DNA of 64,000 nucleotides from contig NZ_LZZT01000031.1 of the NCBI RefSeq assembly GCF_014170305.1, positions 310,001 through 374,000 of the forward strand, read 5' to 3'. The notes beneath the pieces were generated by a model that saw only the letters and a program-made list of their open reading frames with translations, did not search any database and was not told the origin of the DNA. Origin of the DNA: Achromobacter sp. UMC71 (GTDB taxonomy: Bacteria; Pseudomonadota; Gammaproteobacteria; Burkholderiales; Burkholderiaceae_B). Within the stretch, counting starts at the first letter, position 1, and every line of letters starts with the position of its first letter. This document shows positions 9,001-18,497 of this stretch, piece by piece. The position numbers and the translations under genes were made by a program.

Positions 9001-9905
9001 TGGATGGCCTGCTCGTACGAGGCGTAATAGCGGTCCGCGTCCTCGGCCGTGGTGGCGGCTTCGCCCAGCATGTCGTACGAATAGCGGAAACCGCGGCTTT
9101 CCATCTTACGGTTGTTGGCCAGCGCTTCGGAGATGGTCTGGCCCGACACGAACTGCTCGCCCATCATGCGCATGGCCATGTTCACGCCCTTGCGCACCAA
9201 GGGCTCGCCGCCCTTGCCGATCAGGCGCGTCAGCGCCTTGGACAGCGATTGCTCGCTGCTCACGGCCACCAGCTTGCCGGTGATCATCAGGCCCCAGGTC
9301 GCGGCGTTGACGAACAGGGATTGCGAACCGCCCATGTGCGACTTCCAGTCGCCGCGGGCGACCTTGTCGCGGATCAGCGCGTCGCGCGTGGCGCGGTCGG
9401 GAATGCGCAGCAACGCTTCGGCCAGGCACATCAGCGCCACGCCTTCCTGGCTGGATAGCGAGAATTCCTGGATCAGCCCCTCGACCCCGCCGCCGGTGCG
9501 CTTGCCGCGCAGCTTCTTGACCAGGTCCGTGGCCATCGCATGCACTTTTTCCAGATTGGGCATGCGGGCCTGGCCCAGCAACAGCGGCACGCACTCGGGC
9601 TCGGGGCGGCGATAGGCGGCGGTGATGGCCGCGCGCAGCACGGACTGCGGCTGCACGTCCTGACCGAACTCGTAGAACGGCGGCGTGGCGGCAGCCTGGT
9701 GTTCGCCGCTCTCGTCGTCGCCCCCCTCGTCCCCGCCCAGATGGGACATTTCGGCGGGCAGATGGCCGCGCTCGATCTTGTCCAGGTAGGCGAGAATCGC
9801 CTGCTTGTGCAGCCAGTGCGGCGTGCAGTTGAGCTTTTGCGCGGCCGACTTCAGGCGGTCGCGAAGCGCGTCATCGACTTTGACGCCGAGGGTGGTGCTG
9901 GCCAT
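6084..9905 (-). CDS. putA: Trifunctional proline utilisation protein PutA
   Basis: PutA oxidises proline to glutamate in two steps (FAD proline dehydrogenase, then NAD-dependent P5C/glutamate-semialdehyde dehydrogenase) and represses its own gene when proline is scarce. The protein has 1273 residues. The first ~50 (TTLGVKVDDALRDRLKSAA) form a ribbon-helix-helix DNA-binding domain; the PRODH barrel lies at about 190-500 and the ALDH domain at about 590-1070, with the nucleophile in GQRCSALR and the general-base motif IAETGGQNAM; a C-terminal ALDH-like domain follows. The length and RHH segment place it with the long, DNA-binding PutAs. The ATG at 9905 has AGGAAG upstream and is preferred to one 27 bases earlier. 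No putP is visible nearby. Confidence 0.96.
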   Translation of the reverse strand: MASTTLGVKVDDALRDRLKSAAQKLNCTPHWLHKQAILAYLDKIERGHLPAEMSHLGGDEGGDDESGEHQAAATPPFYEFGQDVQPQSVLRAAITAAYRRPEPECVPLLLGQARMPNLEKVHAMATDLVKKLRGKRTGGGVEGLIQEFSLSSQEGVALMCLAEALLRIPDRATRDALIRDKVARGDWKSHMGGSQSLFVNAATWGLMITGKLVAVSSEQSLSKALTRLIGKGGEPLVRKGVNMAMRMMGEQFVSGQTISEALANNRKMESRGFRYSYDMLGEAATTAEDADRYYASYEQAIHAIGKAAAGRGIYEGPGISIKLSALHPRYSRGQRERVMAELLPRVKALTVLARSYDIGLNIDAEEADRLEISLDLLEALCFTPELEGWSGIGFVIQAYQKRAPFVIDYVIDLARRSRHRVMVRLVKGAYWDSEIKRAQVDGLEGYPVYTRKVYTDVAYLACARKLLGAPEAVYPQFATHNAYTLAAIYQLAGQNYYPGQYEFQCLHGMGEPLYDEVVGALAQGKLNRPCRIYAPVGTHETLLAYLVRRLLENGANTSFVNLIGDDSIPVETLVADPVEAASRIVPLGAPHEKIPLPRELYGNPQQGARANSAGLDLSNEHRLGSLSAALLASAGTPWRAAPMLGEGAEAWDPARAIEVRNPANLRDVVGHVIEANGEEAEAALRAAANTAPIWQSTPVAERAQCLRRAAQLLEEQMQTLLGLIVREAGKSLPNAIAEVREAVDFLRYYADQADREFGNDTHRPLGTVLCISPWNFPLAIFTGQVAAALAAGNTVLAKPAEQTPLIAAQAVAILRAAGVPAGAVQLLPGRGETVGAQLVASPGIRGVMFTGSTDVARIIARTLSDRLDDDGHTIPLIAETGGQNAMVVDSSALSEQVVFDVLSSAFDSAGQRCSALRVLCVQEDNADHVLTMLRGAMRELSVGNPDRLSVDVGPVIDTEARNGIQRHIDAMRTAGHRIDQAELNGECRQGTFVAPTIIEIDAVSELTREVFGPVLHVVRYKREELDALLDAINGTGYGLTFGVHTRIDETIAHVTGQVHAGNVYVNRNIVGAVVGVQPFGGECLSGTGPKAGGPLYMYRLLGTRPAGLPPALDAAAPLPQRIALPGPTGETNTYMVEPRGAVYCVAATEAGARAQWSAARLTGNHAWFADTPAAQALLAGLDAEQQGQAGILADDEVDQADYQAVLFEGDGDALRALNQRIAQRPGAILAVHGLTPDALAAGAAYVPERLLTERSISVNTAAAGGNASLMTIG

Positions 9906-9989
9906 AAGAGATTGCTTCCTGTCGCATGGCAAAGGTCACACCGGGCCCAAACGGAAGGACCCAGCATCGGTAGGACCGTATGCTAGTCA

Positions 9990-9999
9990 GGTTGCAACC
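9990..9999. promoter_or_regulatory. Candidate PutA operator (GTTGCA motif)
   Basis: The perfect 10-base palindrome GGTTGCAACC lies 85 bases upstream of the putA start. It contains GTTGCA in both orientations, the hexamer reported as the core recognised by the ribbon-helix-helix domain of E. coli PutA. Since this PutA carries that domain, autorepression here is a reasonable inference. Confidence 0.55.
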
Positions 10000-10012
10000 G
10001 CGTTTGTATTGA

Positions 10013-10032
10013 GGTTAACCCTAGGGTTAACC
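10013..10032. promoter_or_regulatory. 20-base perfect palindrome upstream of putA
   Basis: GGTTAACC-CTAG-GGTTAACC is a fully self-complementary 20-mer, 108 bases upstream of the putA start and 60 bases past the pqiC stop. Its position just upstream of the GTTGCA palindrome suggests an operator for a second regulator or a symmetric transcription-end signal; the sequence alone does not decide. Confidence 0.55.
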
Positions 10033-10091
10033 GATTGAGATCATGGCGAGTTTTGGCACCCGCCCTGCCCCCATTTTGCTGTCCGCCAGAC

Positions 10092-10784
10092 TCAGTCCGG
10101 CAACGGCGAGCAGCCCAGCATCTGCACCGCGCCGCCCGTGTCCGGGGTCTGCCCCCGGATGGCCGATGCCATGGCGCCGGCCAGCGCCACGACCGCGCGC
10201 TGCTGCGCCGTAATCAGCGCGGGCACGCCTGCCTCGGAGACCTTTTCGGTGACGACGCTGCGGCACAGCAGGCCAGCGCCCTTGAGGTTCACCGGCCGCA
10301 CCCGCCAGGTGACATCCAGCTGTGCCATGCTGCCCGACACCAGGTCAAAGCGCTGTACGTCGGTCTGCACCCGCCAGACCGGCGCGGTGGGACCGGGCTT
10401 GACCACCTGCACATCCAGCGCGCCCAGGTCATGCTTCAGGGCATCCGACAGCGCGCCGCGGATTTCGTCGCCCAGCGGCGAGGTCCAGCGCTCGGAGTAC
10501 AGCGCCGAGACGCTGCCGTCGCCCGTGCGCACCATCAGTTGCGGCTGGTCAGCCTGCGCCGCCACGTTGACGCCTTGCACATCGATCAGGAAAGGCGCCG
10601 CCGCGCGCGGCACCGCGGGCGCCTGGGGCGAGGGTCCCTGCAAGGTGTAGTAATGCACCGGTGGCGACGAGGCGCAGCCGGCCAGCAGCGCGGCCAAGGC
10701 CAGCGCCGGCAGGCCCAGGGCCCGCAACCGGGCACGCTTGGCGGCAACGGCGGGACGGACGGAGCGGGAGCGAAGTCTATTCAT
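10092..10784 (-). CDS. pqiC: PqiC-type outer-membrane lipoprotein of the Pqi transport system
   Basis: ABC-type transport auxiliary lipoprotein (DUF330/PqiC family) of 230 residues, expected on the inner face of the outer membrane where it caps the PqiB tunnel. It has a basic N-terminus, a hydrophobic stretch and a lipobox LAGC with the acylated Cys at about residue 37, followed by VHYYTLQGP, the characteristic family start. The ATG at 10784 lies four bases after the pqiB stop with AGGAA upstream. The order pqiA-pqiB-pqiC matches E. coli. It is the last gene of the clpS-to-pqiC run. Confidence 0.9.
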   Translation of the reverse strand: MNRLRSRSVRPAVAAKRARLRALGLPALALAALLAGCASSPPVHYYTLQGPSPQAPAVPRAAAPFLIDVQGVNVAAQADQPQLMVRTGDGSVSALYSERWTSPLGDEIRGALSDALKHDLGALDVQVVKPGPTAPVWRVQTDVQRFDLVSGSMAQLDVTWRVRPVNLKGAGLLCRSVVTEKVSEAGVPALITAQQRAVVALAGAMASAIRGQTPDTGGAVQMLGCSPLPD

Positions 10785-10788
10785 GGGT

Positions 10789-12453
10789 TCAGTTCCTGAC
10801 CGGACCGGCGCCGGGGATCGGGTCGTCGCCGCGACCACGCAGCAACGATTCGGGGTTCGATTGCAGGAAGTCGGCCAACGCGCGCAGCGACCGGGCCGCG
10901 CGGCTCAGTTCCTGCATAGCCTTTTCGGCGTTGACCGGCAACGAGGCATCCGAGGCCAGCAGCGCATTCAGATTGGCCATGGATTCCTGCGCCTGCTTGA
11001 GCACGCCCTGTGCCTGCGGCGCCACCTGCTTGTCCAGGCGCGTCATCAGCTTGGAGGTGCTGGCCAGCGTGGTGCGCAGATCTTCGCCGATCTTGTCGAA
11101 CGGGATCTTGTCGATCTTGGCGACGATATTGCTGACCTGCTGCTGCAACTGGTCCAGGTTGCCCGGCACAGTCGGGATCAGGGCCGGACTGGACATCTTG
11201 AAGTCCACCGGCTTGGCGTTGGGGAAGTCGTCCAGCACCACGTACAACTGGCCGGTCAGGAGATTGGCGGTACGCAACTGCGCGCGCAGGCCGTGCTTGA
11301 TCATGATGCCCAGCAAGCGGCCGCCGGCCTGGTCGCCGTCCTCGACGGCGCGGGCGCGCACTTCCTCGTACACCCGGCCCAGGCGTTCCGGATACAAGGT
11401 GGCGTCCACCACCGAATAGAAGCGCTTGCTGACGGGGTCGAAGTCCAGGTTGATCTGCGTGACGTTGCCCAGCGTAATACCCGAGAAATCGATCGACGCG
11501 CCCACCGACAGGCCGCGGATCGACTGGTCAAAGCGCATGCGGATCGGGAAGGCCTCGCCGTCCGGATTGGCCTTGGCGGCCGCCTCGGTGGCGTATAGCT
11601 CGAAACGCGCATCGGCGGCGGCCGGCGTGCCGGCATCGCGGGCGCTGTAGACCGGCTCGAACGCCACGCCGCCCACCGCCATCGACACCAGCGACTGGGT
11701 GCGCACCTTCAGGCCTTCGGCGTTGACGCTGAAATCCACACCGCTGGCGTTCCAGAAGCGCGTCCCGTTGGTGACGAACTTGTCGTTCGGCGCGTCCACG
11801 AACACTTCGACATTGACGGCGTCACCAGTCTTGTCCAGCGCATAGCCGATCACACGGCCCACATTGATGCGGCGGAAATACACCGGCGAGCCGATGTCCA
11901 GCGAACCCAGATCCGATGCCTTGAGCTTGAAGCGCTTGCCGGCGCGGTCATGCGTCACGGCCGGCGGCGTCTCCAGGCCCACGAAGTGCAGCTTGGTGGC
12001 CTTCTTGGACGCATCCTTGCTCTCGACCGCGTCCACGCCGATATAGGCCCCGGACAACAAGGTGCCCAGCCCCGACACGCCGCTGACATCGAGCCGCGGA
12101 CGCACCACCCAGAAGTTGGTGCCCTCGCGCGCCAGGTCGGCCACGTCCTTGGACAGTTCGGCCTGCACCACGACCTTGCTGCGGTCGCTGTTGAAACCGA
12201 TGGACTTCACCGTGCCGACGTTCACGTCCTTGTAGCGCAGCTGGGTCTTGCCGACCTCCAGCCCTTCGGCGGTGTTGAATTCGATAGACAGATCCGGGCC
12301 GGCCTGCATCCACGTACGCACCACCAGCGACAAGCCCATCAGCGCGGCGACAACGGGCACCAGCCAGATCCAGGAGATCCGGCTCTTGCGCTTGCGCGAT
12401 ATGGTCGGTGACGCAAACTTCTCTTCACCCGATCCCGGAGCTTGCTCGGCCAT
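10789..12453 (-). CDS. pqiB: PqiB, MCE-domain lipid transport protein
   Basis: Inner-membrane-anchored MCE protein of 554 residues. One transmembrane helix (about 27-46, WIWLVPVVAALMGLSLVV) is followed by three MCE/MlaD repeats, starting near residues 52, 165 and 295 and each containing a G-x-x-V-G-x-V type turn. A long helical C-terminus (about 430-530) would form the needle-like channel across the periplasm, as known for E. coli PqiB. The role is non-vesicular lipid movement between membranes and envelope integrity. It begins 81 bases after pqiA and is nearly contiguous with pqiC. Confidence 0.93.
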   Translation of the reverse strand: MAEQAPGSGEEKFASPTISRKRKSRISWIWLVPVVAALMGLSLVVRTWMQAGPDLSIEFNTAEGLEVGKTQLRYKDVNVGTVKSIGFNSDRSKVVVQAELSKDVADLAREGTNFWVVRPRLDVSGVSGLGTLLSGAYIGVDAVESKDASKKATKLHFVGLETPPAVTHDRAGKRFKLKASDLGSLDIGSPVYFRRINVGRVIGYALDKTGDAVNVEVFVDAPNDKFVTNGTRFWNASGVDFSVNAEGLKVRTQSLVSMAVGGVAFEPVYSARDAGTPAAADARFELYATEAAAKANPDGEAFPIRMRFDQSIRGLSVGASIDFSGITLGNVTQINLDFDPVSKRFYSVVDATLYPERLGRVYEEVRARAVEDGDQAGGRLLGIMIKHGLRAQLRTANLLTGQLYVVLDDFPNAKPVDFKMSSPALIPTVPGNLDQLQQQVSNIVAKIDKIPFDKIGEDLRTTLASTSKLMTRLDKQVAPQAQGVLKQAQESMANLNALLASDASLPVNAEKAMQELSRAARSLRALADFLQSNPESLLRGRGDDPIPGAGPVRN

Positions 12454-12534
12454 CTGTTGTTCCTTTTCTTCTTTCTACTTCAAGCGGTGAACACCGTTCG
12501 GCCCCGCGCCGGACAGTGGCGGGCGCCCGGCGTG

Positions 12535-13860
12535 TCAGCCCATTTCCGAGCCAGGGGCGGGCGCCGGCTGCCGCCGCCCGCTCGCCACTGGCGGTTGTTC
12601 CATATCGATTTCGCTTTCGCCTTCCAGGTCCCAGCTGCGCCGCAGGTCAAAGCTCATGGCCGACAGCATGGTCAGGATGACCACCACGCCGAACGCCGCG
12701 GCGCCCCCGCCGGCGCTGATTTCCATCAAGCCCTGGAAGTCGGCAAGCGCCGCCAGCAGGATCACGACAAACACGTCCAACATCGACCACTGGCCAATGA
12801 ACTCGACCATCTCGTACAACCGCGTGCGCGGCCGCAGGTTGGTCGTGCTGCGCCACTGTTCCGTCAACAATAGCAGGATCAGCGCCAGCAACTTGGTCAG
12901 CGGCACCGCCACGCTGGCAATGAAGACGATCAGCGCGATGTCCCATGACCCCATGTTCCAGAGCTCGACCACGCCGCCCAGGATGGTATGAGCGCTGTCG
13001 CCCAGCACCGAACTGACCTTCATGACCGGCAATACGTTCGCAGGAATATAGAACACCACCGCGGCCAGCAGCAGCGCCCAGGTGCGGGCCAGGTGGTCGG
13101 GCTTGCGGTAATGCACCACCGCGTGGCAGCGCACGCAATGGTGTTCGGCTTCTTCGTCGGCGTTGCGCGGCAGCGCCTGCACCTGCCCGCAAACGTGGCA
13201 GCCGGTCAGCACCACGTCCGGCCCGGCCTCGGGCACATGGACGGGCACGACGCCCTCCGATTCGGCATAGCGCCACAGCACGTGCGGCGTCAGGCGGCCC
13301 AGCATGGTCAGCAAAATGGTGAGCACCCCAAACGCCGCCAGCCCGATACCGGGCGACACGGCCGCCATGCCGGCCAGTTTGACCACCGCCACCAGCACGC
13401 CCAACAGGAATACCGGCACCATGCACCAGGGCCGCAGCAGGCCCAACAGGCGCATCGCGCCATGGAAACCGGCAGGTTCGGCGCCGCGCGACAGCGGCCC
13501 CAGCACCCACAACAGCACGGAGAGCTGCAGCAACGGCAAGGCAAAGCCCGCCAGTCCGGTCATGATGGCCACGATGTAGTGGCCTTGACGCCAGGTGATG
13601 GCAATGGCGTCGAGCAGGGACGCCTGCTGCACCATGCCCTGCACGGACATCGAAGCAACCGGGTAGGCGTTGGCCACGCCGAAGATGATCAGGGCGGAAA
13701 TGGCGAGCGCCAGCCAATTGGACAAAGTAAGCCCGCTGTAGCGCCACAGAATGGCACCGCAGCGGGCGCAATTGGCGGTCTCGCCAGGTTCAAGCTGATG
13801 TCGGCGATAGATGCTTGCGCAGTGTTCGCACTCGATCAGCGGCTGGCGGTCCGCGGTCAT
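12535..13860 (-). CDS. pqiA: PqiA, inner-membrane partner of PqiB
   Basis: Integral membrane protein of 441 residues made of two PqiA domains, each with about four helices. Each domain is led by a Cys-rich zinc-ribbon-like motif: CEHC with a following CARC (about residues 11-34), and CHVC with CVRC (about 225-250). This is the standard PqiA layout. The ATG at 13860 falls four bases after the clpA stop, so pqiABC is probably read through from clpA at least in part. A much longer open frame upstream overlaps clpA and lacks family similarity, so it was rejected. Confidence 0.92.
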   Translation of the reverse strand: MTADRQPLIECEHCASIYRRHQLEPGETANCARCGAILWRYSGLTLSNWLALAISALIIFGVANAYPVASMSVQGMVQQASLLDAIAITWRQGHYIVAIMTGLAGFALPLLQLSVLLWVLGPLSRGAEPAGFHGAMRLLGLLRPWCMVPVFLLGVLVAVVKLAGMAAVSPGIGLAAFGVLTILLTMLGRLTPHVLWRYAESEGVVPVHVPEAGPDVVLTGCHVCGQVQALPRNADEEAEHHCVRCHAVVHYRKPDHLARTWALLLAAVVFYIPANVLPVMKVSSVLGDSAHTILGGVVELWNMGSWDIALIVFIASVAVPLTKLLALILLLLTEQWRSTTNLRPRTRLYEMVEFIGQWSMLDVFVVILLAALADFQGLMEISAGGGAAAFGVVVILTMLSAMSFDLRRSWDLEGESEIDMEQPPVASGRRQPAPAPGSEMG

Positions 13861-13864
13861 AGGC

Positions 13865-16174
13865 CTAATCGACGAGCTCGACTTCCTGCTTGTCGGGCGC
13901 GGCCGACGGCGGCTTGCCATGGTCGTCGAAGTCCAGCGTGACCTTGTTGTCGTCGCCCAGGTCCACCGTGACCGTACCGCCGTCGACCAGCTTGCCGAAC
14001 AGCAGCTCGTCGGCCAGGGCGCGGCGGATGGTGTCCTGGATGAGACGCTGCATCGGCCGGGCGCCCATGAGCGGGTCGAACCCTTCCTTGGCAAGGTGGT
14101 CGCGCAGGCGCGTGGTGAACACGGCCTCCACGCGGCGCTCGTGCAGCTGGTCTTCGAGCTGCATCAGGAACTTGTCGACCACCCGCAGGATGATCTCGCG
14201 ATCCAGCGGCGCGAACGGGATGATCGCGTCCAGGCGATTGCGGAACTCGGGCGTGAACATGCGGCGGATTTCCGCCATTTCGTCGCCCACGACGCGCGAA
14301 TTGGCAAAGCCGATGGACGGACGGTTCAAGGTTTCGGCGCCCGCGTTCGTCGTCATGATGACGATGACGTTGCGGAAGTCCGCCTTGCGGCCGTTGTTGT
14401 CCGTCAGCGTGCCGTGGTCCATGACCTGCAGCAGGATGTTGAAGACGTCCGGATGGGCCTTTTCGATTTCATCGAGCAGCAACACGCAATGCGGCTGCTT
14501 GGTGATAGCCTCGGTGAGCAGGCCGCCCTGGTCGAAACCGACGTATCCCGGCGGCGCGCCGATCAGGCGCGATACCGCGTGGCGTTCCATGTATTCCGAC
14601 ATGTCGAAACGCAGCAGTTCCACGCCCAGCGTGAAAGCCAGCTGGCGCGCGACTTCGGTCTTGCCCACCCCGGTCGGGCCGGAGAACAGGAAGGCGCCGA
14701 TCGGCTTTTCCGGCTTGCCCAGGCCCGAGCGCGCCATCTTGATGGCGGCGGCCAACGCGTCGATGGCGTTGTCCTGGCCGAAGACCACGGTCTTGAGGTC
14801 GCGGTCCAGCGTGGCGAGCTTGCTGCGGTCGTCGTTGGAGACAGACTGCGGCGGAATGCGCGCGATCTTGGAAACGATGTTTTCGATATCGACCTTGCCG
14901 ATCACCTTCTTCTGGCGCGAACGCGGCAGCAGGCGCTGGGCGGCGCCGGCTTCGTCGATCACGTCGATGGCCTTGTCAGGCAGGTGGCGATCGTTGATGA
15001 AGCGCGCCGACAGTTCCGCGGCGGCCGACAGCGCGGCGGCGGAATAGCGGACGTTGTGATGTTCTTCGAAGCGGCTCTTGAGGCCGCGCAGGATCTGCAC
15101 GGTCTGTTCGACGCTGGGTTCGGGCACGTCGATCTTCTGGAACCGGCGCGACAGCGCGTGGTCTTTCTCGAAGACGCCGCGGTACTCGGTATAGGTGGTG
15201 GCGCCAATGCACTTCAACTGGCCCGAGGACAGGGCCGGCTTGAGCAGATTGGACGCATCCAGCGTGCCGCCCGAAGCCGAGCCGGCCCCGATCAGCGTAT
15301 GGATTTCGTCGATGAACAGGATCGCGTCGGGGTTGCCGCGGATCTGCTTGAGCACGCCCTTCAGGCGCTGTTCGAAATCACCGCGGTACTTGGTGCCCGC
15401 CAGCAGCGCGCCCATGTCCAGCGCGAACACTTGCGCGGCCTGCAGGATTTCGGGAACTTCGCCACGCGTGATGCGCCAGGCCAGGCCTTCGGCGATGGCG
15501 GTCTTGCCCACACCGGCCTCGCCGACCAGCAGCGGGTTGTTCTTGCGGCGGCGGCACAGCACCTGGATCACGCGTTCGACTTCGTGCTCGCGTCCGATCA
15601 GCGGATCGATGCGGCCGGCCAGCGCCGCGGCGTTCAGGTCGGTCGCGTACTGATCCAGCGGCGACTGGCGCGATTCGCCCTGCTCTTCACCATTGGTCTG
15701 CTGCTCTTTCTGCACGGCGGCGGACTCCACCTGTGGCTGTTTGGTAATGCCATGCGACAGAAAATTGACGACGTCCAGCCGTGTGACACCCTGCTGTTGC
15801 AGGTAGTACACGGCGTGCGAATCCTTTTCGCCGAAAATGGCTACGAGCACGTTCGCGCCGGTGACCGGTTTCTTGCCGGTGCCGCCCGCGGACACATGCA
15901 TGATCGCGCGTTGGATCACGCGCTGGAAACCCAGCGTGGGTTGGGTATCGACTTCCGCGCCGCTGGGGATCACCGGGGTGTTTTCCGAAACGAACTGGCG
16001 CAGATTGCGGCGCAGGTCATCCAGATTGGCGGCGCAGGCGCGCAACACTTCCACTGCCGACGCGTTGTCGAGCAACGCCAACAGCAGGTGCTCGACGGTA
16101 ATAAATTCGTGCCGGGCCGAACGGGCCTCGACGAAAGCCATATGCAGGCTGACTTCAAGCTCTTGGGAAATCAC
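13865..16174 (-). CDS. clpA: ATP-dependent Clp protease ATP-binding subunit ClpA
   Basis: AAA+ unfoldase of 769 residues that feeds substrates, including ClpS-delivered N-degron proteins, into ClpP. It has an N-domain beginning [17 protein letters not shown], a D1 ATPase with Walker [11 protein letters not shown] (about residue 215) and a D2 ATPase with [10 protein letters not shown] (about 497). The tripeptide IGF in the D2 region fits the ClpP-binding loop. The ClpB-type middle coiled coil is absent. The start is a GTG at 16174: GGAGG lies four bases upstream and the family N-terminus begins here. clpS is not adjacent but 7.7 kb upstream, separated by pbpC and an alpha-2-macroglobulin gene. 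Confidence 0.96.
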   Translation of the reverse strand: MISQELEVSLHMAFVEARSARHEFITVEHLLLALLDNASAVEVLRACAANLDDLRRNLRQFVSENTPVIPSGAEVDTQPTLGFQRVIQRAIMHVSAGGTGKKPVTGANVLVAIFGEKDSHAVYYLQQQGVTRLDVVNFLSHGITKQPQVESAAVQKEQQTNGEEQGESRQSPLDQYATDLNAAALAGRIDPLIGREHEVERVIQVLCRRRKNNPLLVGEAGVGKTAIAEGLAWRITRGEVPEILQAAQVFALDMGALLAGTKYRGDFEQRLKGVLKQIRGNPDAILFIDEIHTLIGAGSASGGTLDASNLLKPALSSGQLKCIGATTYTEYRGVFEKDHALSRRFQKIDVPEPSVEQTVQILRGLKSRFEEHHNVRYSAAALSAAAELSARFINDRHLPDKAIDVIDEAGAAQRLLPRSRQKKVIGKVDIENIVSKIARIPPQSVSNDDRSKLATLDRDLKTVVFGQDNAIDALAAAIKMARSGLGKPEKPIGAFLFSGPTGVGKTEVARQLAFTLGVELLRFDMSEYMERHAVSRLIGAPPGYVGFDQGGLLTEAITKQPHCVLLLDEIEKAHPDVFNILLQVMDHGTLTDNNGRKADFRNVIVIMTTNAGAETLNRPSIGFANSRVVGDEMAEIRRMFTPEFRNRLDAIIPFAPLDREIILRVVDKFLMQLEDQLHERRVEAVFTTRLRDHLAKEGFDPLMGARPMQRLIQDTIRRALADELLFGKLVDGGTVTVDLGDDNKVTLDFDDHGKPPSAAPDKQEVELVD

Positions 16175-16177
16175 GCT

Positions 16178-16183
16178 TCCTCC
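16178..16183 (-). promoter_or_regulatory. Ribosome binding site deciding the clpA GTG start
   Basis: GGAGGA on the minus strand lies just ahead of a GTG, and the protein from this GTG aligns with the known ClpA N-terminus. An upstream in-frame ATG at 16193-16195 would add non-homologous residues. Confidence 0.75.
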
Positions 16184-16229
16184 GTAACGCATCGAAGCGG
16201 TCAAATACACGATTCATATTCTATGCCGA

Positions 16230-18497
16230 TCATGGCGTAACGCCAGCGATTTCAAAAACCACGCTATCGTGGCGACCTTGCGCGTCCATGACGGTAAGCG
16301 TATACCGGCCGTCTTGCGCCAGCACTAAATTAAACGGATGACTCGACGCGCCATGGCCAACCACGCGACCGTCAAGCATCCACCATACTTCGCCTTCGGC
16401 GCCCTGCACATCCACATCCAGCGCCACCTGCCTGCTGCCCGGCACGGGCCGAAGCACCGAACCGGTTGCCACGCCGCCCAATCGCAACGGGCCCTGCGTG
16501 GCATCGGCGTAGCCGGAAAACGACGGCGGCACCGTTTCATTCAAGGCCCAGGCGGCGCGCTGTTCCGGGCACTCGCCCGACGGCACGCTGCCCAATTTAT
16601 AGCCCAGTGGCCAGCACGTCACGACCGCCCGCACCGTTTCGGGCCTGACGCGGACGTGCTGCGGGCCTTCTGGTAACGCCGCCACGATGTCCTGCAGTAG
16701 CGGCGCCGCCACATTCGCCCCGAAAAATCCGGGATTGGGCGTGCCGTCCGGGCGGCCCACCCACACACCTATGGTCCAGCTGTCGGTCACGCCGATCGCC
16801 CAGGCGTCCCGGAAACCAAAACTTGTCCCGGTTTTCCAGGCCAGTTGGCGGGCCGGGCTGCCCGACTGATAGAACGGCCGGTCCGGGTGGCCTCCGCCTT
16901 CGAGGATGTCCCGGACAATCCAGGCGGCGCCAGCACTAATCATACGGGACTCGACCCGCGGCTGCTCCGGACGCAGCCGGGGCCGGCCGGAGACGCCGCC
17001 GCGGGCCAGGGCCCGGTAAGCGCCCACCAGTTCTTCCAATGTGGTGCCGCCCCCGCCCAAAATCAAGCTCAGATTGGGTTCGGCGCCAGCAGGCATTCGT
17101 AACCAGACGCCTCCCTTGAGCATAACCGAGGCGAAACGGCTGGGTCCCACCCGGTCCAGCAGGTCCACGGCAGGCACGTTCAGCGACCGCTGCAGGGCCT
17201 GCGAGACGCTGATCGGACCGGAAAACGCGGCCTGGAAGTTACCTGGGGCATACCCGCCGAACGACATGGGCGCGTCGATCAGCAGGCTTTCCGAGTGAAT
17301 CAGGCCGTCGTCCAGCGCCTGGGCGTACAGGAACGGCTTCAGAGTAGAACCCGGCGAGCGCACGCCGCGGACCATATCCACGTGGGCGTATCGGGAATCA
17401 TCGGAAAAGTCGGCCGAGCCGGCATAGGCCTTGACCTCCAGGGTGTCGTTGTCCATCACCAGCACGGCCATGGACACCTTGGGCGGCAGGTTGTCGACCC
17501 GGTCCAGCAGCATCCGCTCGACCGCGGCCTGCATGTCGGCGTCCAGGGTCGACGCCACCAAAGGCGGGCGGCTGCCGGGGCGGCGCGGGCCGCCGGTCTT
17601 GCGCCCGGCTTCCTGCAACAAGCGCTGCGCGGCCAGCGGCGCCAGCCAGCGGGCCCGCAGCGGCGGCGCCACCACCCGCTCGATCTTGGCGTCGGCCACT
17701 TCGGCCGGGGTCCAGCGGCCCAGCTCCACCATGCGGTCCAGCACCTTGTCGCGGGCGCTCTGGGCGGCCTCGGGGTGGCGGTCCGGACGCAGGCGCGACG
17801 GGGCCTGCGGCAAGGCGGTCAGCATGGCGGCTTCGGCCGGGCTCAGGTCGCGGGCGGGCTTGCCCAGCCACAGCCGCGAGCCCATCTCCACCCCTTCCAC
17901 GATGCCGCCCATGGGCGCGTGGGTCAGATAGAGCGACAGGATCTCGTCCTTGCTGTAGTGCATTTCCAGTTGCACGGCGCGCCAGGCCTGGCGCAGTTTG
18001 GCCGCCATCGAGCGCGACGGTTTACCGGCGAGCTGGGGGTCGATCAGCCGCGCGACCTGCATGGTCAGGGTGGATCCGCCCGACACGATGCGGCGGTTGG
18101 TGACCCACTGCCAGCCGGCACGCGCCAGCGCCACCGGATTGACCCCCGGGTGCCAGTAGAACCAGCGGTCTTCGTAGGTCAGCAGCGTGTCCAGGTAGTG
18201 CGGCGACACCTGCTCCGGCTTGACCGGATAGCGCCAGATGCCATCACGGCTGGGATAGTTGCGCAGCGGGGTGCCGTCGGCGGCAACCACCACGGCAGCG
18301 CCGCCCGAATCGATCGGGGGCAAGGGATAGAGGCGATCCAGCGCGAATAACAACGCGGCCAGCGCAAACAACACGCTGGCCGCGTAGATGCCGCGCCGCC
18401 GCCAGCGGCGGGCGCGCGAGGCGCCCGCCGACGGGGTGGCGGCGGCGGTCAAGGACGCTGCTTGGCGCCGCGATCGCGGATTTCGACCGTGCTCCAT
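16230..18497 (-). CDS. pbpC: Penicillin-binding protein 1C, bifunctional peptidoglycan synthase
   Basis: Class A PBP of 755 residues. A basic Ala-rich cytoplasmic tail (1-36) and one membrane helix (about 37-57) are followed by a GT51 glycosyltransferase (EDRWFYWHPG near residue 108), a transpeptidase with SPGSTLKP (active Ser), SLN and KTGTS, and a C-terminal BiPBP_C beta domain (about 670-755). PbpC is usually paired with bacterial alpha-2-macroglobulin, as here: the start lies 49 bases inside the end of that gene. The pair is thought to repair wall damage while trapping invading proteases. clpA follows after 55 bases. Confidence 0.95.
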   Translation of the reverse strand: MEHGRNPRSRRQAASLTAAATPSAGASRARRWRRRGIYAASVLFALAALLFALDRLYPLPPIDSGGAAVVVAADGTPLRNYPSRDGIWRYPVKPEQVSPHYLDTLLTYEDRWFYWHPGVNPVALARAGWQWVTNRRIVSGGSTLTMQVARLIDPQLAGKPSRSMAAKLRQAWRAVQLEMHYSKDEILSLYLTHAPMGGIVEGVEMGSRLWLGKPARDLSPAEAAMLTALPQAPSRLRPDRHPEAAQSARDKVLDRMVELGRWTPAEVADAKIERVVAPPLRARWLAPLAAQRLLQEAGRKTGGPRRPGSRPPLVASTLDADMQAAVERMLLDRVDNLPPKVSMAVLVMDNDTLEVKAYAGSADFSDDSRYAHVDMVRGVRSPGSTLKPFLYAQALDDGLIHSESLLIDAPMSFGGYAPGNFQAAFSGPISVSQALQRSLNVPAVDLLDRVGPSRFASVMLKGGVWLRMPAGAEPNLSLILGGGGTTLEELVGAYRALARGGVSGRPRLRPEQPRVESRMISAGAAWIVRDILEGGGHPDRPFYQSGSPARQLAWKTGTSFGFRDAWAIGVTDSWTIGVWVGRPDGTPNPGFFGANVAAPLLQDIVAALPEGPQHVRVRPETVRAVVTCWPLGYKLGSVPSGECPEQRAAWALNETVPPSFSGYADATQGPLRLGGVATGSVLRPVPGSRQVALDVDVQGAEGEVWWMLDGRVVGHGASSHPFNLVLAQDGRYTLTVMDAQGRHDSVVFEIAGVTP

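Noticed and set aside
6039-9458. Long open frame of over 1100 codons on the plus strand opposite putA
   Set aside because: It is the complement of a clear putA, is His/Arg/Gln-rich low-complexity sequence with no family features, and arises from codon bias in high-GC DNA.
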